Translations under genes and position numbers: made by a program
Part shown: piece by piece, positions 26,366 to 34,617 of the stretch
Position numbering within the stretch: position 1 is the stretch's first letter
Layout: each line of letters starts with the position of its first letter
Notes under the pieces: model-generated
What the model saw: the letters and a program-made list of their open reading frames with translations, nothing else
Database searches by the model: none
What the model was told of the DNA's origin: nothing
Source: Flexithrix dorotheae DSM 6795
GTDB lineage: Bacteria > Bacteroidota > Bacteroidia > Cytophagales > Flammeovirgaceae
Reading direction: 5' to 3'
NCBI RefSeq assembly: GCF_000379765.1
Contig: NZ_KB903430.1
Coordinates: 778,945 to 842,944, forward strand
DNA: 64,000 nucleotides

Positions 26366-27076
26366 ATGGCCACATTCTTCAAGGAAGATTTAGAAGAAAA
26401 CGCAAATGAAATTACCCTTTCCCAGGAGGAATCCCGACATTGTGTGAAAGTATTGAGGTTTTCCACAGGTGATAAAATCTCTTTAATCAATGGTAAAGGA
26501 TTTATTTTTCAAGGAGAGTTGTTGAATAATGACCTGAAAAAACTAAAAATCAAAATCGTCCATTCGGAGTTTGTTCAAAATGAGAATCCATTTAAAATTC
26601 ACATTGCCATTGCTCCCACCAAAAATATGGACAGGATAGAATGGTTTGTGGAAAAAGCAACCGAAATCGGTATCGATAAAATTTCATTTATAAAAACCAG
26701 ATATTCCGAAAGAAAACATTTAAAAACTCCACGGATTTATAATATTACCCAGAGTGCTTTAAAACAATCTGGGAATTTATTTTTGCCGGAAATATCAGAA
26801 CTTCAGGATTTCAGGAATGTATTGAGCGGAATAAATGAGGAGGAAAAATTTATAGCTTATGTTCCTGAAAACCCGGAGAATACTCTTCCTAAAATGGCTT
26901 CCAAGGGGAAAAGCTATTGTGTATTAATTGGGCCGGAAGGAGGGTTTTCTGAAGAAGAACTGGAGCTTGCCCTGGCGAATGGGTTTAAACCTGTGAGCCT
27001 GGGTAAAAACCGTTTGAGAACAGAAACAGCAGGCTTCTTTTCCTGCTCCATTTTAAATATTATTAATCAACTTTAG
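26366..27076 (+). CDS. rsmE: 16S rRNA (uracil1498-N3)-methyltransferase
   Basis: The 236-residue protein has the RsmE pattern: an N-terminal PUA-like domain (SRHCVKVLRFSTGDKISLING), then a SPOUT methyltransferase with KNMDRIEWFVEKATEIGI, LIGPEGGFSEEEL and the knot LGKNRLRTETAG. It methylates N3 of U1498 in 16S rRNA using S-adenosylmethionine. It is an ordinary housekeeping gene. Confidence 0.95.
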   Translation: MATFFKEDLEENANEITLSQEESRHCVKVLRFSTGDKISLINGKGFIFQGELLNNDLKKLKIKIVHSEFVQNENPFKIHIAIAPTKNMDRIEWFVEKATEIGIDKISFIKTRYSERKHLKTPRIYNITQSALKQSGNLFLPEISELQDFRNVLSGINEEEKFIAYVPENPENTLPKMASKGKSYCVLIGPEGGFSEEELELALANGFKPVSLGKNRLRTETAGFFSCSILNIINQL

Positions 27077-27191
27077 AAGTTAAATAAGATGATTCAATAA
27101 AGTTGTTTAAAATTCACCCGTTCTTATCTATTTATTCGGAATATAAATTAAATTGCTTTGCCAATAATTCTTTAGGAAATTTAAACTTACT

Positions 27192-27860
27192 ATGAGACCG
27201 CAAATATTTTTTATTTACCTTACCCTATTCACCTTGCTTTCAGGGAATTTATTTTCCCAGAATTATGCATTTAAAATTGCCAAACTAAAATATAATGGTG
27301 GTGGGGACTGGTATGCCAATAAAACATCACTTCCCAACCTGATAGAATTTTGCAATAAAAACCTGAATATGAATATTGCTGCAGAAGAGGATATTGTAGA
27401 AGTGGGCAGTATTGAAATTTTTTCATATCCATTTATTCATATGACTGGGCATGGAAATGTGGTTTTTTCAGCAGAAGAAGCGGAAAATTTAAGAAACTAC
27501 CTTATCTCAGGAGGATTTCTTCATATAGATGATAATTATGGAATGGACCAGTTCATCCGGGTGGAAATGAAAAAAGTTTTTCCTGAAATTGAATTTATTG
27601 AACTGCCCTTCAATCATCCCATATACCACCAGAAATATGAATTCCCCAACGGCCTTCCTAAAGTGCACGAACATGACAACAAACCTCCCCAGGGCTTTGG
27701 AATAATCTATGAAGGCAGATTAGTTTGTTATTATACTTATGAGAGTGATTTGGGTAACGGATGGGAAGATCAGGTTATTTACAATGATTCTGAGGAAGTA
27801 AGAACTTTAGCGCTGAAAATGGGTGCTAATATCGTTTCTTATGCCTGCACACAATTTTAA
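27192..27860 (+). CDS. Secreted DUF4159 protein
   Basis: A signal peptide (about 1-22, ending LFSQ) precedes a domain with FKIAKLKYNGGGDWYAN, MTGHGNVVFS, GGFLHIDDNYG and ELPFNHPIYHQKYEFP. That is the DUF4159 pattern, a flavodoxin-like fold related to glutamine-amidotransferase-like domains. Bacteroidota carry it as a short exported protein, often near MoxR/batA gene clusters; none is adjacent here. The function is unknown. Confidence 0.85.
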   Translation: MRPQIFFIYLTLFTLLSGNLFSQNYAFKIAKLKYNGGGDWYANKTSLPNLIEFCNKNLNMNIAAEEDIVEVGSIEIFSYPFIHMTGHGNVVFSAEEAENLRNYLISGGFLHIDDNYGMDQFIRVEMKKVFPEIEFIELPFNHPIYHQKYEFPNGLPKVHEHDNKPPQGFGIIYEGRLVCYYTYESDLGNGWEDQVIYNDSEEVRTLALKMGANIVSYACTQF

Positions 27861-27874
27861 AAAAACATTAAAAA

Positions 27875-27902
27875 GGGTGATCAAATCACCCTGATTTTTT
27901 TT
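27875..27902 (+). terminator. Terminator after the DUF4159 gene, overlapping the MBL gene end
   Basis: GGGTGAT (27875-27881) and ATCACCC (27885-27891) form a stem followed by TGATTTTTTTTT on the plus strand. The right arm overlaps the stop and last codons of the convergent MBL-fold gene. Confidence 0.8.
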
Positions 27903-28776
27903 TCCAATACCTGTATAAACCCGCTACACTCATCCATGCAGGATTGGCCGCCTCGTACTGTTTAATTCCTTTTTCATCAATTCCCCTAGACAATAATTGC
28001 TGACGGACATATTCCTGAAATTCAGGTGTAACTGTTTTAGGATCTTCATTGTTTTCAAATCTGGGTTTTATCCAGGCCGCCCACTCCAATAATATTTTTT
28101 CCAATTCATCCAGATGTTCATTTACATTAGCCACAATTCCAAAATGAGTCAGGTAAAGCTGTTCTAACTCCAGCCCTTTCATCAATTGAATGGAAACCTG
28201 CCAGTCTTCGATATTGATATCCGGTGGAGGACAGGGAGGTTGTATCATTCCAGTATCAATTTTCACTCCAGCCACATCCCCTGTAAATAAGACTTTGTCA
28301 ATTTGCCAGGCAATATGGTGCACTGCATGCCCTGGTGTATGCCATGCTTTCACTGCAACATCCCCTACTTTTATTACAGCTCCATTTTCGACCGGAATTA
28401 GCTGCTCTTCGGAAATTGACCTCATTTCTCCCCATAATCTGTCCATATCATCTTTATAAATTCGCCTTGCCGATTCCATAAGTCTGGAAGGATCCGCCAT
28501 ATGTTTTTGCCCAAAAGGATGTAAATAAATATTAGCTCCATGATTGGCCAGAGCCCAGGCTGCCCCTGCATGATCCAGATGAATATGAGTAATGAAAACA
28601 TGTTTGACCTCATCCAACTGATAACCATGATCTGCCAGGCCCATTTCCAAATATTTTAATGAAGAATGTGGTCCTGTTTCAATAATTACCGGACCTTCTG
28701 TAGTTTCTATCAAGTAGGAGGCGATCGCTTTCTCAATTTCCAGAAAATGGAGATCTATAACTTTTACTTTTGCCAT
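27886..28776 (-). CDS. MBL-fold metallohydrolase
   Basis: The 296-residue protein has the metallo-beta-lactamase metal motif THIHLDHAG near residue 63, a second histidine in WHTPGHAVHH, and FTGDVAG with the bridging aspartate. It resembles the glyoxalase II/YcbL-like group, with a C-terminal helical part (KRYWKKK end) specific to its subfamily. The substrate is unknown. On the minus strand the -7-like TAGCTTTA about 45 bp upstream may be its promoter. Confidence 0.88.
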   Translation of the reverse strand: MAKVKVIDLHFLEIEKAIASYLIETTEGPVIIETGPHSSLKYLEMGLADHGYQLDEVKHVFITHIHLDHAGAAWALANHGANIYLHPFGQKHMADPSRLMESARRIYKDDMDRLWGEMRSISEEQLIPVENGAVIKVGDVAVKAWHTPGHAVHHIAWQIDKVLFTGDVAGVKIDTGMIQPPCPPPDINIEDWQVSIQLMKGLELEQLYLTHFGIVANVNEHLDELEKILLEWAAWIKPRFENNEDPKTVTPEFQEYVRQQLLSRGIDEKGIKQYEAANPAWMSVAGLYRYWKKKSG

Positions 28777-28882
28777 ATTTATAAAATTTTAATGCCTATG
28801 GAATTTGATAAAGCTATATTACCCAAACCAAATTGATTCTCCAAAAGATACTTTTTCCAAAAAGTTTGAGACCTTCAAAAAC

Positions 28883-28914
28883 AAAAAAAGCTGTTCTGAA
28901 ATTTCAGAACAGCT
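28883..28914 (-). terminator. Terminator after the first yceI gene
   Basis: GCTGTTCTGA and TCAGAACAGC form a 10-bp stem with AATT as loop at 28890-28913. On the minus strand it is followed by seven Ts. Confidence 0.9.
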
Positions 28915-28945
28915 TCAAACATTAAAATTGTTGTAGCTAAATGGA

Positions 28946-29563
28946 TCAGGCTTTTTTCAGCTGGATGTTACAAACTATTTCTACTTCGTCTCCAACTACT
29001 GCACCACCTGCTTCAGTCAGTGAATTCCATTTTAGTCCATAATCAAATCTATTGATAGTAGTTTTGGCTTTAAAACCCGCTTTAGTATTTCCATAGCCGT
29101 CTTTGGCAGTTCCGCCATACTTTACTTCAAAGGTAACAGGCTTAGTTACGTCTCTTATAGTAAGGTTACCTGTCATTTCATATTTTCCCTTTCCTTTCGA
29201 TTTAAATCCTGTGCTTTCAAACTGCATTTGGGAAAATTTTTCAGCGTTAAAAAAGTCTTCTGACTTTAAGTGATTGTCTCTCATTTCATTATCAGTATCC
29301 ACAGAGGCTACATCTACAGTAAATGAAACTTTGGCATCAGAAAAATCTTCTTTGCCTACGCTCATTTCCCCTTCAAACATTTTAAAAGAACCACTTACCT
29401 CAGAAATCACCAGGTGATCTACTGTAAACTGAACATTTGAGTGAACCACATCAGCCTGCCATTTCCCTGCTTCAATTTCATAAGGGTTTGTGGTGGTGAA
29501 AGAAGAAAATAATATAAATGCTAATCCAATTAAGGTTGACGTGATTTTTTTGATATTTTTCAT
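28946..29563 (-). CDS. YceI-family periplasmic protein
   Basis: A signal peptide (MKNIKKITSTLIGLAFILFSSF) leads into a YceI lipocalin-like domain: WQADVVHSNVQFTVDHLVISEVSGSF, RDNHLKSEDFFNAEKF and FDYGLKWNSLTEAGG are diagnostic. YceI proteins bind long isoprenoids in an eight-strand barrel in the periplasm; the role is unknown. The gene follows the SnoaL-like gene with a 78-bp gap and may share the FNR-like regulated promoter. A second YceI protein at 31829 lacks a signal peptide. Confidence 0.92.
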   Translation of the reverse strand: MKNIKKITSTLIGLAFILFSSFTTTNPYEIEAGKWQADVVHSNVQFTVDHLVISEVSGSFKMFEGEMSVGKEDFSDAKVSFTVDVASVDTDNEMRDNHLKSEDFFNAEKFSQMQFESTGFKSKGKGKYEMTGNLTIRDVTKPVTFEVKYGGTAKDGYGNTKAGFKAKTTINRFDYGLKWNSLTEAGGAVVGDEVEIVCNIQLKKA

Positions 29564-29641
29564 TTTAAATAAAGTTTTATTAGTGATAATTTGAACATTT
29601 GATTTTTATTGAAAAGAATTTCCCAGATAAGTTCTTAGAAA

Positions 29642-29995
29642 TTAATTAGAATAGAAAAACCTTTCGTTGATGATTTTCCCATCTTTCCAGTTCTGAACTG
29701 CAACCTGATCATATTTTCTGGTTCCCCAGTCTTTGTGATCATAATCGAAGTGCCATTCTACCACAGAAATATTATCCCCGGCAATTACATTTTTCACTTC
29801 TGCTCCTCTAAATTCTGTAATACTTGAAACAAAAGCTTCTTCATTTTTTCTACAGGCAGATTTTCCTTCTGTAGCAGGCTGGTCATTTTCCTGCATTTTT
29901 ACACTTTCATCATAAAATTTATCAAATGCCTCAAGGATATTACCTTCCAAAATCATTTGATTTAGCTCATTTACCTGTTCCTTTACATTACTCAT
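29642..29995 (-). CDS. SnoaL-like (NTF2-fold) protein
   Basis: I place the start at the ATG at 29995, since the 66 upstream bases in frame include the consensus promoter. The 117-residue protein is of SnoaL/NTF2-fold size, with ILEGNILEAFDKFYDESVKMQEN and a C-terminal VQNWKDGKIINERFFY. Such proteins are cone-shaped barrels with varied roles; none can be assigned. It is preceded by tandem FNR-like boxes and a -7 element and followed by yceI. Confidence 0.8.
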   Translation of the reverse strand: MSNVKEQVNELNQMILEGNILEAFDKFYDESVKMQENDQPATEGKSACRKNEEAFVSSITEFRGAEVKNVIAGDNISVVEWHFDYDHKDWGTRKYDQVAVQNWKDGKIINERFFYSN

Positions 29996-30039
29996 AATAC
30001 TATTTATTTTTCGGTTAAAATTTTGATTTTCTGTTAATA

Positions 30040-30047
30040 CAAAGGTA
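30040..30047 (-). promoter_or_regulatory. -7 element (TACCTTTG) of the SnoaL-yceI unit
   Basis: On the minus strand TACCTTTG matches TAnnTTTG exactly, 45 bp before the SnoaL ATG. The nearest TTG upstream is only 15 nt away, shorter than the usual 19. That would suit a promoter that depends on an activator bound just upstream. Confidence 0.6.
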
Positions 30048-30070
30048 GGCTGAACCCACACACAATTTCA

Positions 30071-30113
30071 TTGACCCATGGTAAGAAAAATGATTGATCT
30101 ATGTTAAGAAAAA
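30071..30113. promoter_or_regulatory. Tandem FNR/Crp-like boxes upstream of the SnoaL-yceI unit
   Basis: TTGACCCATGGTAAGAAAAA (30071-30090) and TTGATCTATGTTAAGAAAAA (30094-30113) agree at 17 of 20 positions with a 23-bp period. Each holds a site like TTGA-N6-TAA, related to the FNR consensus TTGATnnnnATCAA. The proximal box is centred about 44 bp upstream of the inferred transcription start, near the class II activator position. The Crp/Fnr gene lies immediately upstream. Confidence 0.6.
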
Positions 30114-30207
30114 ACATAGGCTGATTCACTCATTCTCAGCAACTTAATCAGCCACTAAAAACGGCTCGAACAAAACCATAAATTTTCCTGGAAATGCCTT
30201 TAAAGCA

Positions 30208-30789
30208 TCATTGTTTGTGAGCCAGATCTTTGCGGATTCTGCTTAAAGATTCCGGGGTTATACCCAGGTAGGCAGCAATGTGGTATTGGGGAACTCTTTG
30301 GGTAATGAAAGGGAATTTCTTTAATAATGCCTGATAATTTTCTTCAGCCGTCTGGCTGAAATTATCCATTACCCTTCTTTGAAAAGCAATGTAGGCATTT
30401 TGGGTAAGTATTCGGAAAAACCGTTCGAATTTTGGAATTTCATGATAAATGTTTTCTAAATCATCCTTTCCAATTAAAATCACTTCAGTTTCTTCCAAAG
30501 CCTCAATAGCATAGATGGCAGGATTACCGGTAAGCAGGCTATACAAATCCCCTACCCACCAGTCTTCAAACGAAAAATTGATGATATGCTCTTTTGCATG
30601 ATTATCCAAAAAATAAGTTCTCAGACAACCCTCGTTCACAAATCCGGTAAAATCACATTTATCACCTTCAAAAAGCAAATGCTGCTTTTTCCTCAGTTTT
30701 TTGGTTTTTAAAAAGGAAGTAAACCGCTGAAACTCCTCTTCTGTGAGGGAAATTTTCTTATCAATATTGGCTTTTATCTGATCGAACAT
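30208..30789 (-). CDS. Crp/Fnr-family transcriptional regulator
   Basis: I use the ATG at 30789; the frame extends 39 bp further. The 193-residue protein has a cyclic-nucleotide-binding-like beta-roll (KKQHLLFEGDKCDFTGFVNEGCLRTYF, about 30-120), a dimer helix, and a C-terminal helix-turn-helix (YHIAAYLGITPESLSRIRKDL). The beta-roll lacks an obvious cysteine cluster for iron-sulfur binding. This subfamily of Bacteroidota regulators often responds to redox or nitric oxide in the literature, but the signal here is unknown. It probably acts at the boxes 95-140 bp downstream. Confidence 0.88.
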   Translation of the reverse strand: MFDQIKANIDKKISLTEEEFQRFTSFLKTKKLRKKQHLLFEGDKCDFTGFVNEGCLRTYFLDNHAKEHIINFSFEDWWVGDLYSLLTGNPAIYAIEALEETEVILIGKDDLENIYHEIPKFERFFRILTQNAYIAFQRRVMDNFSQTAEENYQALLKKFPFITQRVPQYHIAAYLGITPESLSRIRKDLAHKQ

Positions 30790-31054
30790 ATTTAGACCAA
30801 CCCAAATGCTAAAGCTTAAAAGAGGCAATTTAAAGCTATTTCAATTCAAAAAAAAACAGCAGAAGTCAATTAAGTTAAAACCTGGGAACAAGTAATTCCT
30901 ATTGTACCTAAGAAACTATAATATCAGTAAGGACTTTGCGCAAAAGTTTTTATCCCAATCAACCTACAGAAGCTTAAAAGTAACAAGGTAGCGAAATTTC
31001 AGACTTAAAAAGGACATACAATTTGCCTGCGCCCATATCGAAGGGGATACTCAT

Positions 31055-31753
31055 TTACATCATTCCTTCATCATTAAAACTAAAATAATTGTCGTTGGTG
31101 AAAATGAGATGATCCAACACCGGAATTTCCAGAAACTTTCCGGCCTGTTTCATTTTTTCGGTAAGCTTTATATCAGCCTGGCTTGGGTTGAGATTTCCTG
31201 AGGGATGGTTATGTACCAGAATTAGGCCACTGGCCACATGGTCAAGAGCGACCTTAAATATTATCTTCGGATCGGCAATGGTTCCCGAAACACCTCCTTT
31301 GCTGATAGGCTCTAATTTCAATACTCTATTGGCTCTATTTAGCAAAATCACCCAAAACTCTTCGTGTTGCAAATCCAACAAATGTGGTTTAATCGCCTGG
31401 TAAGCATCGTTGGCACTGGTTATTTTAGGCTTTTCCACCGCATCTTCTACTTTTCTTCTTCGGCCCAGTTCCAGCGCACTGACAATGGTGATGGCTTTGG
31501 CCTCTCCTATTCCCTTAATTTTTGTCATGTCCTTAATGCTGAATTTGGCCAGTTCATTAAGGTTGTTTCCCGCACTTTTTAAAATTTGTTTACCTACATC
31601 AACTGCACTCAGAGATTTAGTGCCTGAGCCAATTAAAATTCCAATTAATTCTGCATCAGTAAGTACCGACTTGCCTTTGAGCAATAATTTTTCTCTGGGC
31701 CTATCTTCCTCAGCCCATTGTTTTATGCTGAGTTCAGTGTTGTAGTTGTTCAT
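31055..31753 (-). CDS. radC: RadC-family JAMM-domain protein
   Basis: The 232-residue protein has the RadC layout: an N-terminal helix-hairpin-helix (IKGIGEAKAITIVSALELGRR, about 78-98) and a C-terminal JAMM domain with LVHNHPSGNLNPSQADIKLT, in which two histidines and an aspartate bind metal. Despite the name, a DNA-repair role is not established for the family. It is a single-gene unit behind the terminator of the second yceI. Confidence 0.93.
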   Translation of the reverse strand: MNNYNTELSIKQWAEEDRPREKLLLKGKSVLTDAELIGILIGSGTKSLSAVDVGKQILKSAGNNLNELAKFSIKDMTKIKGIGEAKAITIVSALELGRRRKVEDAVEKPKITSANDAYQAIKPHLLDLQHEEFWVILLNRANRVLKLEPISKGGVSGTIADPKIIFKVALDHVASGLILVHNHPSGNLNPSQADIKLTEKMKQAGKFLEIPVLDHLIFTNDNYFSFNDEGMM

Positions 31754-31785
31754 TTTGAATTAAGGTGAATCTCTATTTGAAAACA

Positions 31786-31818
31786 AAAAAGCCATCGGTT
31801 TTAGCGATGGCTTTTCAA
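31786..31818 (-). terminator. Terminator after the second yceI gene
   Basis: AAAAGCCATCG and CGATGGCTTTT form an 11-bp stem around GTTTTAG (31787-31817). On the minus strand it runs into six Ts. It sits 11 bp from the stop of the upstream YceI gene. Confidence 0.88.
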
Positions 31819-31828
31819 AAATTATCCA

Positions 31829-32383
31829 TTATTCCTGATCAGGAACTAACTCAATATTCATATCGAATTCCACTGTTTTCCCTACTACAGGAATTCCAGA
31901 CTCCAGTTTTTGATTCCACTCAATGCCAAAGTCCAACCTATCAATCTCTCCTTTTATATGAAATACCACAATGTTATTTCCCCATAAATCTGTTGCCCCT
32001 CCTTTGTACAGTGCTGTTAACTCTATTTCTCTACATTGATCCCTAATGGTTAAATTACCAATTAACTTATAAGTATCTCCTTCAGTTTTATAGAAGGCGG
32101 TACTTTCGAATGTAATGGAAGGATAAGAAAAGGCATCAAAGAACTCTGGGGTTTTAAGGTGGTTGTCCCTCATATCGTTTCCTGTATTAAGACTATCGGT
32201 ACTTAAACTAAAAGAGACTCTGGCATTTTCAAAACTTGACTCTTCCACCAATTCCAACTTTCCCTCAAACTCAGAGAAATTCCCACTTATAAAAGCTATT
32301 CCAAGGTGCCCTACCTTAAAATTGATATCCGTATGATTTAGGTCTAATTTCCAGTTTTGGGCTACAAGTGTTTTTGATTCCAT
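31829..32383 (-). CDS. YceI-like protein without signal peptide
   Basis: The 184-residue protein shows the YceI pattern (WKLDLNHTDINFKVGHLGIAFISGNF, RDNHLKTPEFFDAFSYPSITFEST, FGIEWNQKLESGIPVVG) and is clearly paralogous to the YceI at 28946. It starts MESKTLVAQNWKL with no hydrophobic leader, so it should be cytoplasmic. It is transcribed after the GAF/PAS gene with a 56-bp gap and may belong to its transcript. Confidence 0.85.
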   Translation of the reverse strand: MESKTLVAQNWKLDLNHTDINFKVGHLGIAFISGNFSEFEGKLELVEESSFENARVSFSLSTDSLNTGNDMRDNHLKTPEFFDAFSYPSITFESTAFYKTEGDTYKLIGNLTIRDQCREIELTALYKGGATDLWGNNIVVFHIKGEIDRLDFGIEWNQKLESGIPVVGKTVEFDMNIELVPDQE

Positions 32384-32439
32384 TAATTTTAGATTATTTA
32401 TTTAAGATTTGAATAGTTTAGATATTAACATCAATTAAA

Positions 32440-34338
32440 TTAATTAGCTTTTTCTGCCAATTCCTTTTTCAATTTTAAAACTTCCTGCTGGCTGGCCATG
32501 TTTTTCCTTTGGGCTTCCTGAAGGGCTATGAGGTTTTTCTTCATTTGTTCCTCCTGCTTCAATTTTTTAGAAATATCTCCTACAATGGCTGTAATGATTT
32601 CCTCCCCATGAATATTTCCTACACAAAGTGTTATTTCAACCGGAAACTGAAAGCCGTACATTTTGCTTTTTCCGAAAAAACCATTTACAGTTTTATTCTT
32701 TTCCTGATTTAATCCGTCCAATTCCCCTAAAATTTTCTTCTCATCTTTGTGGAAAAAGAGATCTTCAATATTTAATTTCTCAATTTCTGTAACTTTATAC
32801 CCAAACATCTTTTCAAATATTGGATTCACCTGGGATATCTTCCCTGCTTTATCAAAAAACAGAATAGTATTGGAGTAGTTGTTAAAGAAAATGTCCATTT
32901 TCTCCTTCTCTAAAGCAATCTCCTTGGTTCTTTTTGAAAGTTCTGTCTCAAGATTTCCTTTTATTTTTTCCAGTTCAGATAAGGCTCTTTCATTTTCTTG
33001 CTCCTTGGCTTTAAGATCTTTTTGGACCCGTTGCATATCCTCCTGAGTGGCCTGCAGCTCCTCCATATTCTGCCTTACTTCTTCTTCCTGAGCCCTGAAC
33101 ATTTCGGCATTTTCCTGAGATTCCTGTAGTAATAATTTAGTTTTTTCATTTACCCTTGCACTTACAATGAATGAAGCAATGTTTTCTCCAAGCTTTTCCA
33201 CAAATTCAACCTGATAATCTTCAAACACAGTAAAGGAAGCCAGCTCCAAGATTCCCGCAACTTCTTCATTAAATTTAAAGGGAATGATTAACAGGCAACT
33301 TGGAAGTGCTTCTCCCAAACCGGAAGTAATGGACACAAAATCATTTGGAACTTCTGTCAGTAGTATGGGTTCTTTTTCCAAATAAGCCTGCCCTAAAAGT
33401 CCTTCCCCTGGTTCAAACTTTTCTTCCACAAATTTTTTACGGTCGTAAGCATAACAGGAAACCAATTCCAGACTTACCTCAGAAGTTTCATTTCCGTCAT
33501 TCACGATAAATAAACCACCCTGATTTGCTCCAATGTAATTTATTAATCCGGATAGTAATTGATCGTAGGTTTCACTGCTTTGAGTATTTCTTAGCAAGTT
33601 GGAGAACTCAGCAATTCCTTCTGTAACCCAGTTTCTTTTTTGATCTGCTATTTTATTCTTATCAAGCGTAGCAATAGAATTTTTTAGTTCTTCCTCAGAA
33701 TCTAATAATTTCCTGGTCTTTTCCTCCATTTCTTTTAGAATTTTGGAGGTTTTGGTTTCTGACTTTTTATTATGTAAAGTCAAAATATAGACCATAAAAT
33801 ACACCATCAAACAAGATAAAATAATGGCTATTGTCCCTACAAACCCTTCTCTAAACTGGTAGTCGTCAACCGGAGTTTCCAGCATAGCATTAATAGAATC
33901 GAAAAACAGAATCTGTATAAAATTAAAAAGGAGGCAACCCAAAAGCAATACCCTTTCTTTAAGGTCAAAAATTACTATGGGGAAAAAGGAAAAAGTGACC
34001 TGGAACAATGTCATCCCAATTACCCATGGGTCTCCATCTTTGGCCAAATAGCCATGGTAAACTGTGGCCAGAAGCGTTGGTAGAATAGAAATTACAACTC
34101 TGGAAAGATTATTAAGCCCTAAATAATTGAGTAATAAAACCCCTAAAGCAAGGAATGTTCCTATCAAAGGAATTGATGCAATGTTAGGCAAGAAAATATA
34201 TGAAAGAATGAAAAATGGGAAAGCGATACAAGTCGAGATAAAAAATGCAGCATTATTAGTTAATGTAATTTTATGTCTTAAATATCTAGGCTGGGATTTT
34301 TCTAAACCAAGTTTGAAAATTTTTGTAATATTTATCAT
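32440..34338 (-). CDS. Membrane GAF-PAS sensor protein without recognised output domain
   Basis: The first about 190 residues hold roughly six transmembrane segments. A coiled coil follows (KSETKTSKILKEMEEKTRKL), a GAF domain (about 235-400), a long coiled coil (EEVRQNMEELQATQEDMQRVQ), a PAS domain (about 485-590, NTILFFDKAGKISQVNPIF) and a final coiled coil. No histidine kinase, GGDEF, EAL, cyclase or phosphatase domain is visible, so output must go through another protein. Similar GAF/coiled-coil/PAS proteins are common in Cytophagales. The SiaB-like kinase 8 kb away is a conceivable but unproven partner. Confidence 0.8.
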   Translation of the reverse strand: MINITKIFKLGLEKSQPRYLRHKITLTNNAAFFISTCIAFPFFILSYIFLPNIASIPLIGTFLALGVLLLNYLGLNNLSRVVISILPTLLATVYHGYLAKDGDPWVIGMTLFQVTFSFFPIVIFDLKERVLLLGCLLFNFIQILFFDSINAMLETPVDDYQFREGFVGTIAIILSCLMVYFMVYILTLHNKKSETKTSKILKEMEEKTRKLLDSEEELKNSIATLDKNKIADQKRNWVTEGIAEFSNLLRNTQSSETYDQLLSGLINYIGANQGGLFIVNDGNETSEVSLELVSCYAYDRKKFVEEKFEPGEGLLGQAYLEKEPILLTEVPNDFVSITSGLGEALPSCLLIIPFKFNEEVAGILELASFTVFEDYQVEFVEKLGENIASFIVSARVNEKTKLLLQESQENAEMFRAQEEEVRQNMEELQATQEDMQRVQKDLKAKEQENERALSELEKIKGNLETELSKRTKEIALEKEKMDIFFNNYSNTILFFDKAGKISQVNPIFEKMFGYKVTEIEKLNIEDLFFHKDEKKILGELDGLNQEKNKTVNGFFGKSKMYGFQFPVEITLCVGNIHGEEIITAIVGDISKKLKQEEQMKKNLIALQEAQRKNMASQQEVLKLKKELAEKAN

Positions 34339-34460
34339 TCCAGTCTGGCAATTTACAATTTCGGGTTTCTGTTTTTAAATTTTTTGTTGCTAAATCTCAA
34401 ACCTCAAAAGCCCCTCAATATTGTTAACAACTAGTAATGGATATAATTTATTTACGGAAA

Positions 34461-34531
34461 GATTAAAACAGGAAAATCCCAAAACTTTATCTTTGTTATC
34501 ATCTCTTGTAGATGGGATTTTGGTTTTAATC
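34461..34531. repeat. 71-bp imperfect inverted repeat upstream of galE
   Basis: GATTAAAAC and AAAATCCC (34461-34480) pair with GGGATTTT and GTTTTAATC (34514-34531), with a 3x1 internal loop. Between the arms lie TATCTTTG (34488-34495) and a small CATCT/AGATG hairpin. Confidence 0.5.
34488..34495 (+). promoter_or_regulatory. -7 element (TATCTTTG) upstream of galE
   Basis: TATCTTTG matches TAnnTTTG exactly. It lies 122 bp before the galE ATG and inside the loop of the inverted repeat. No TTG is at the ideal -33 position. Confidence 0.4.
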
Positions 34532-34617
34532 ATAAACCCTTTAAAATTGCCAAAGATTATTAGTTTCTGATCACCTTTAAAACCTTCCTAAAAAATTTTA
34601 AAAACACGCCTAAATAG

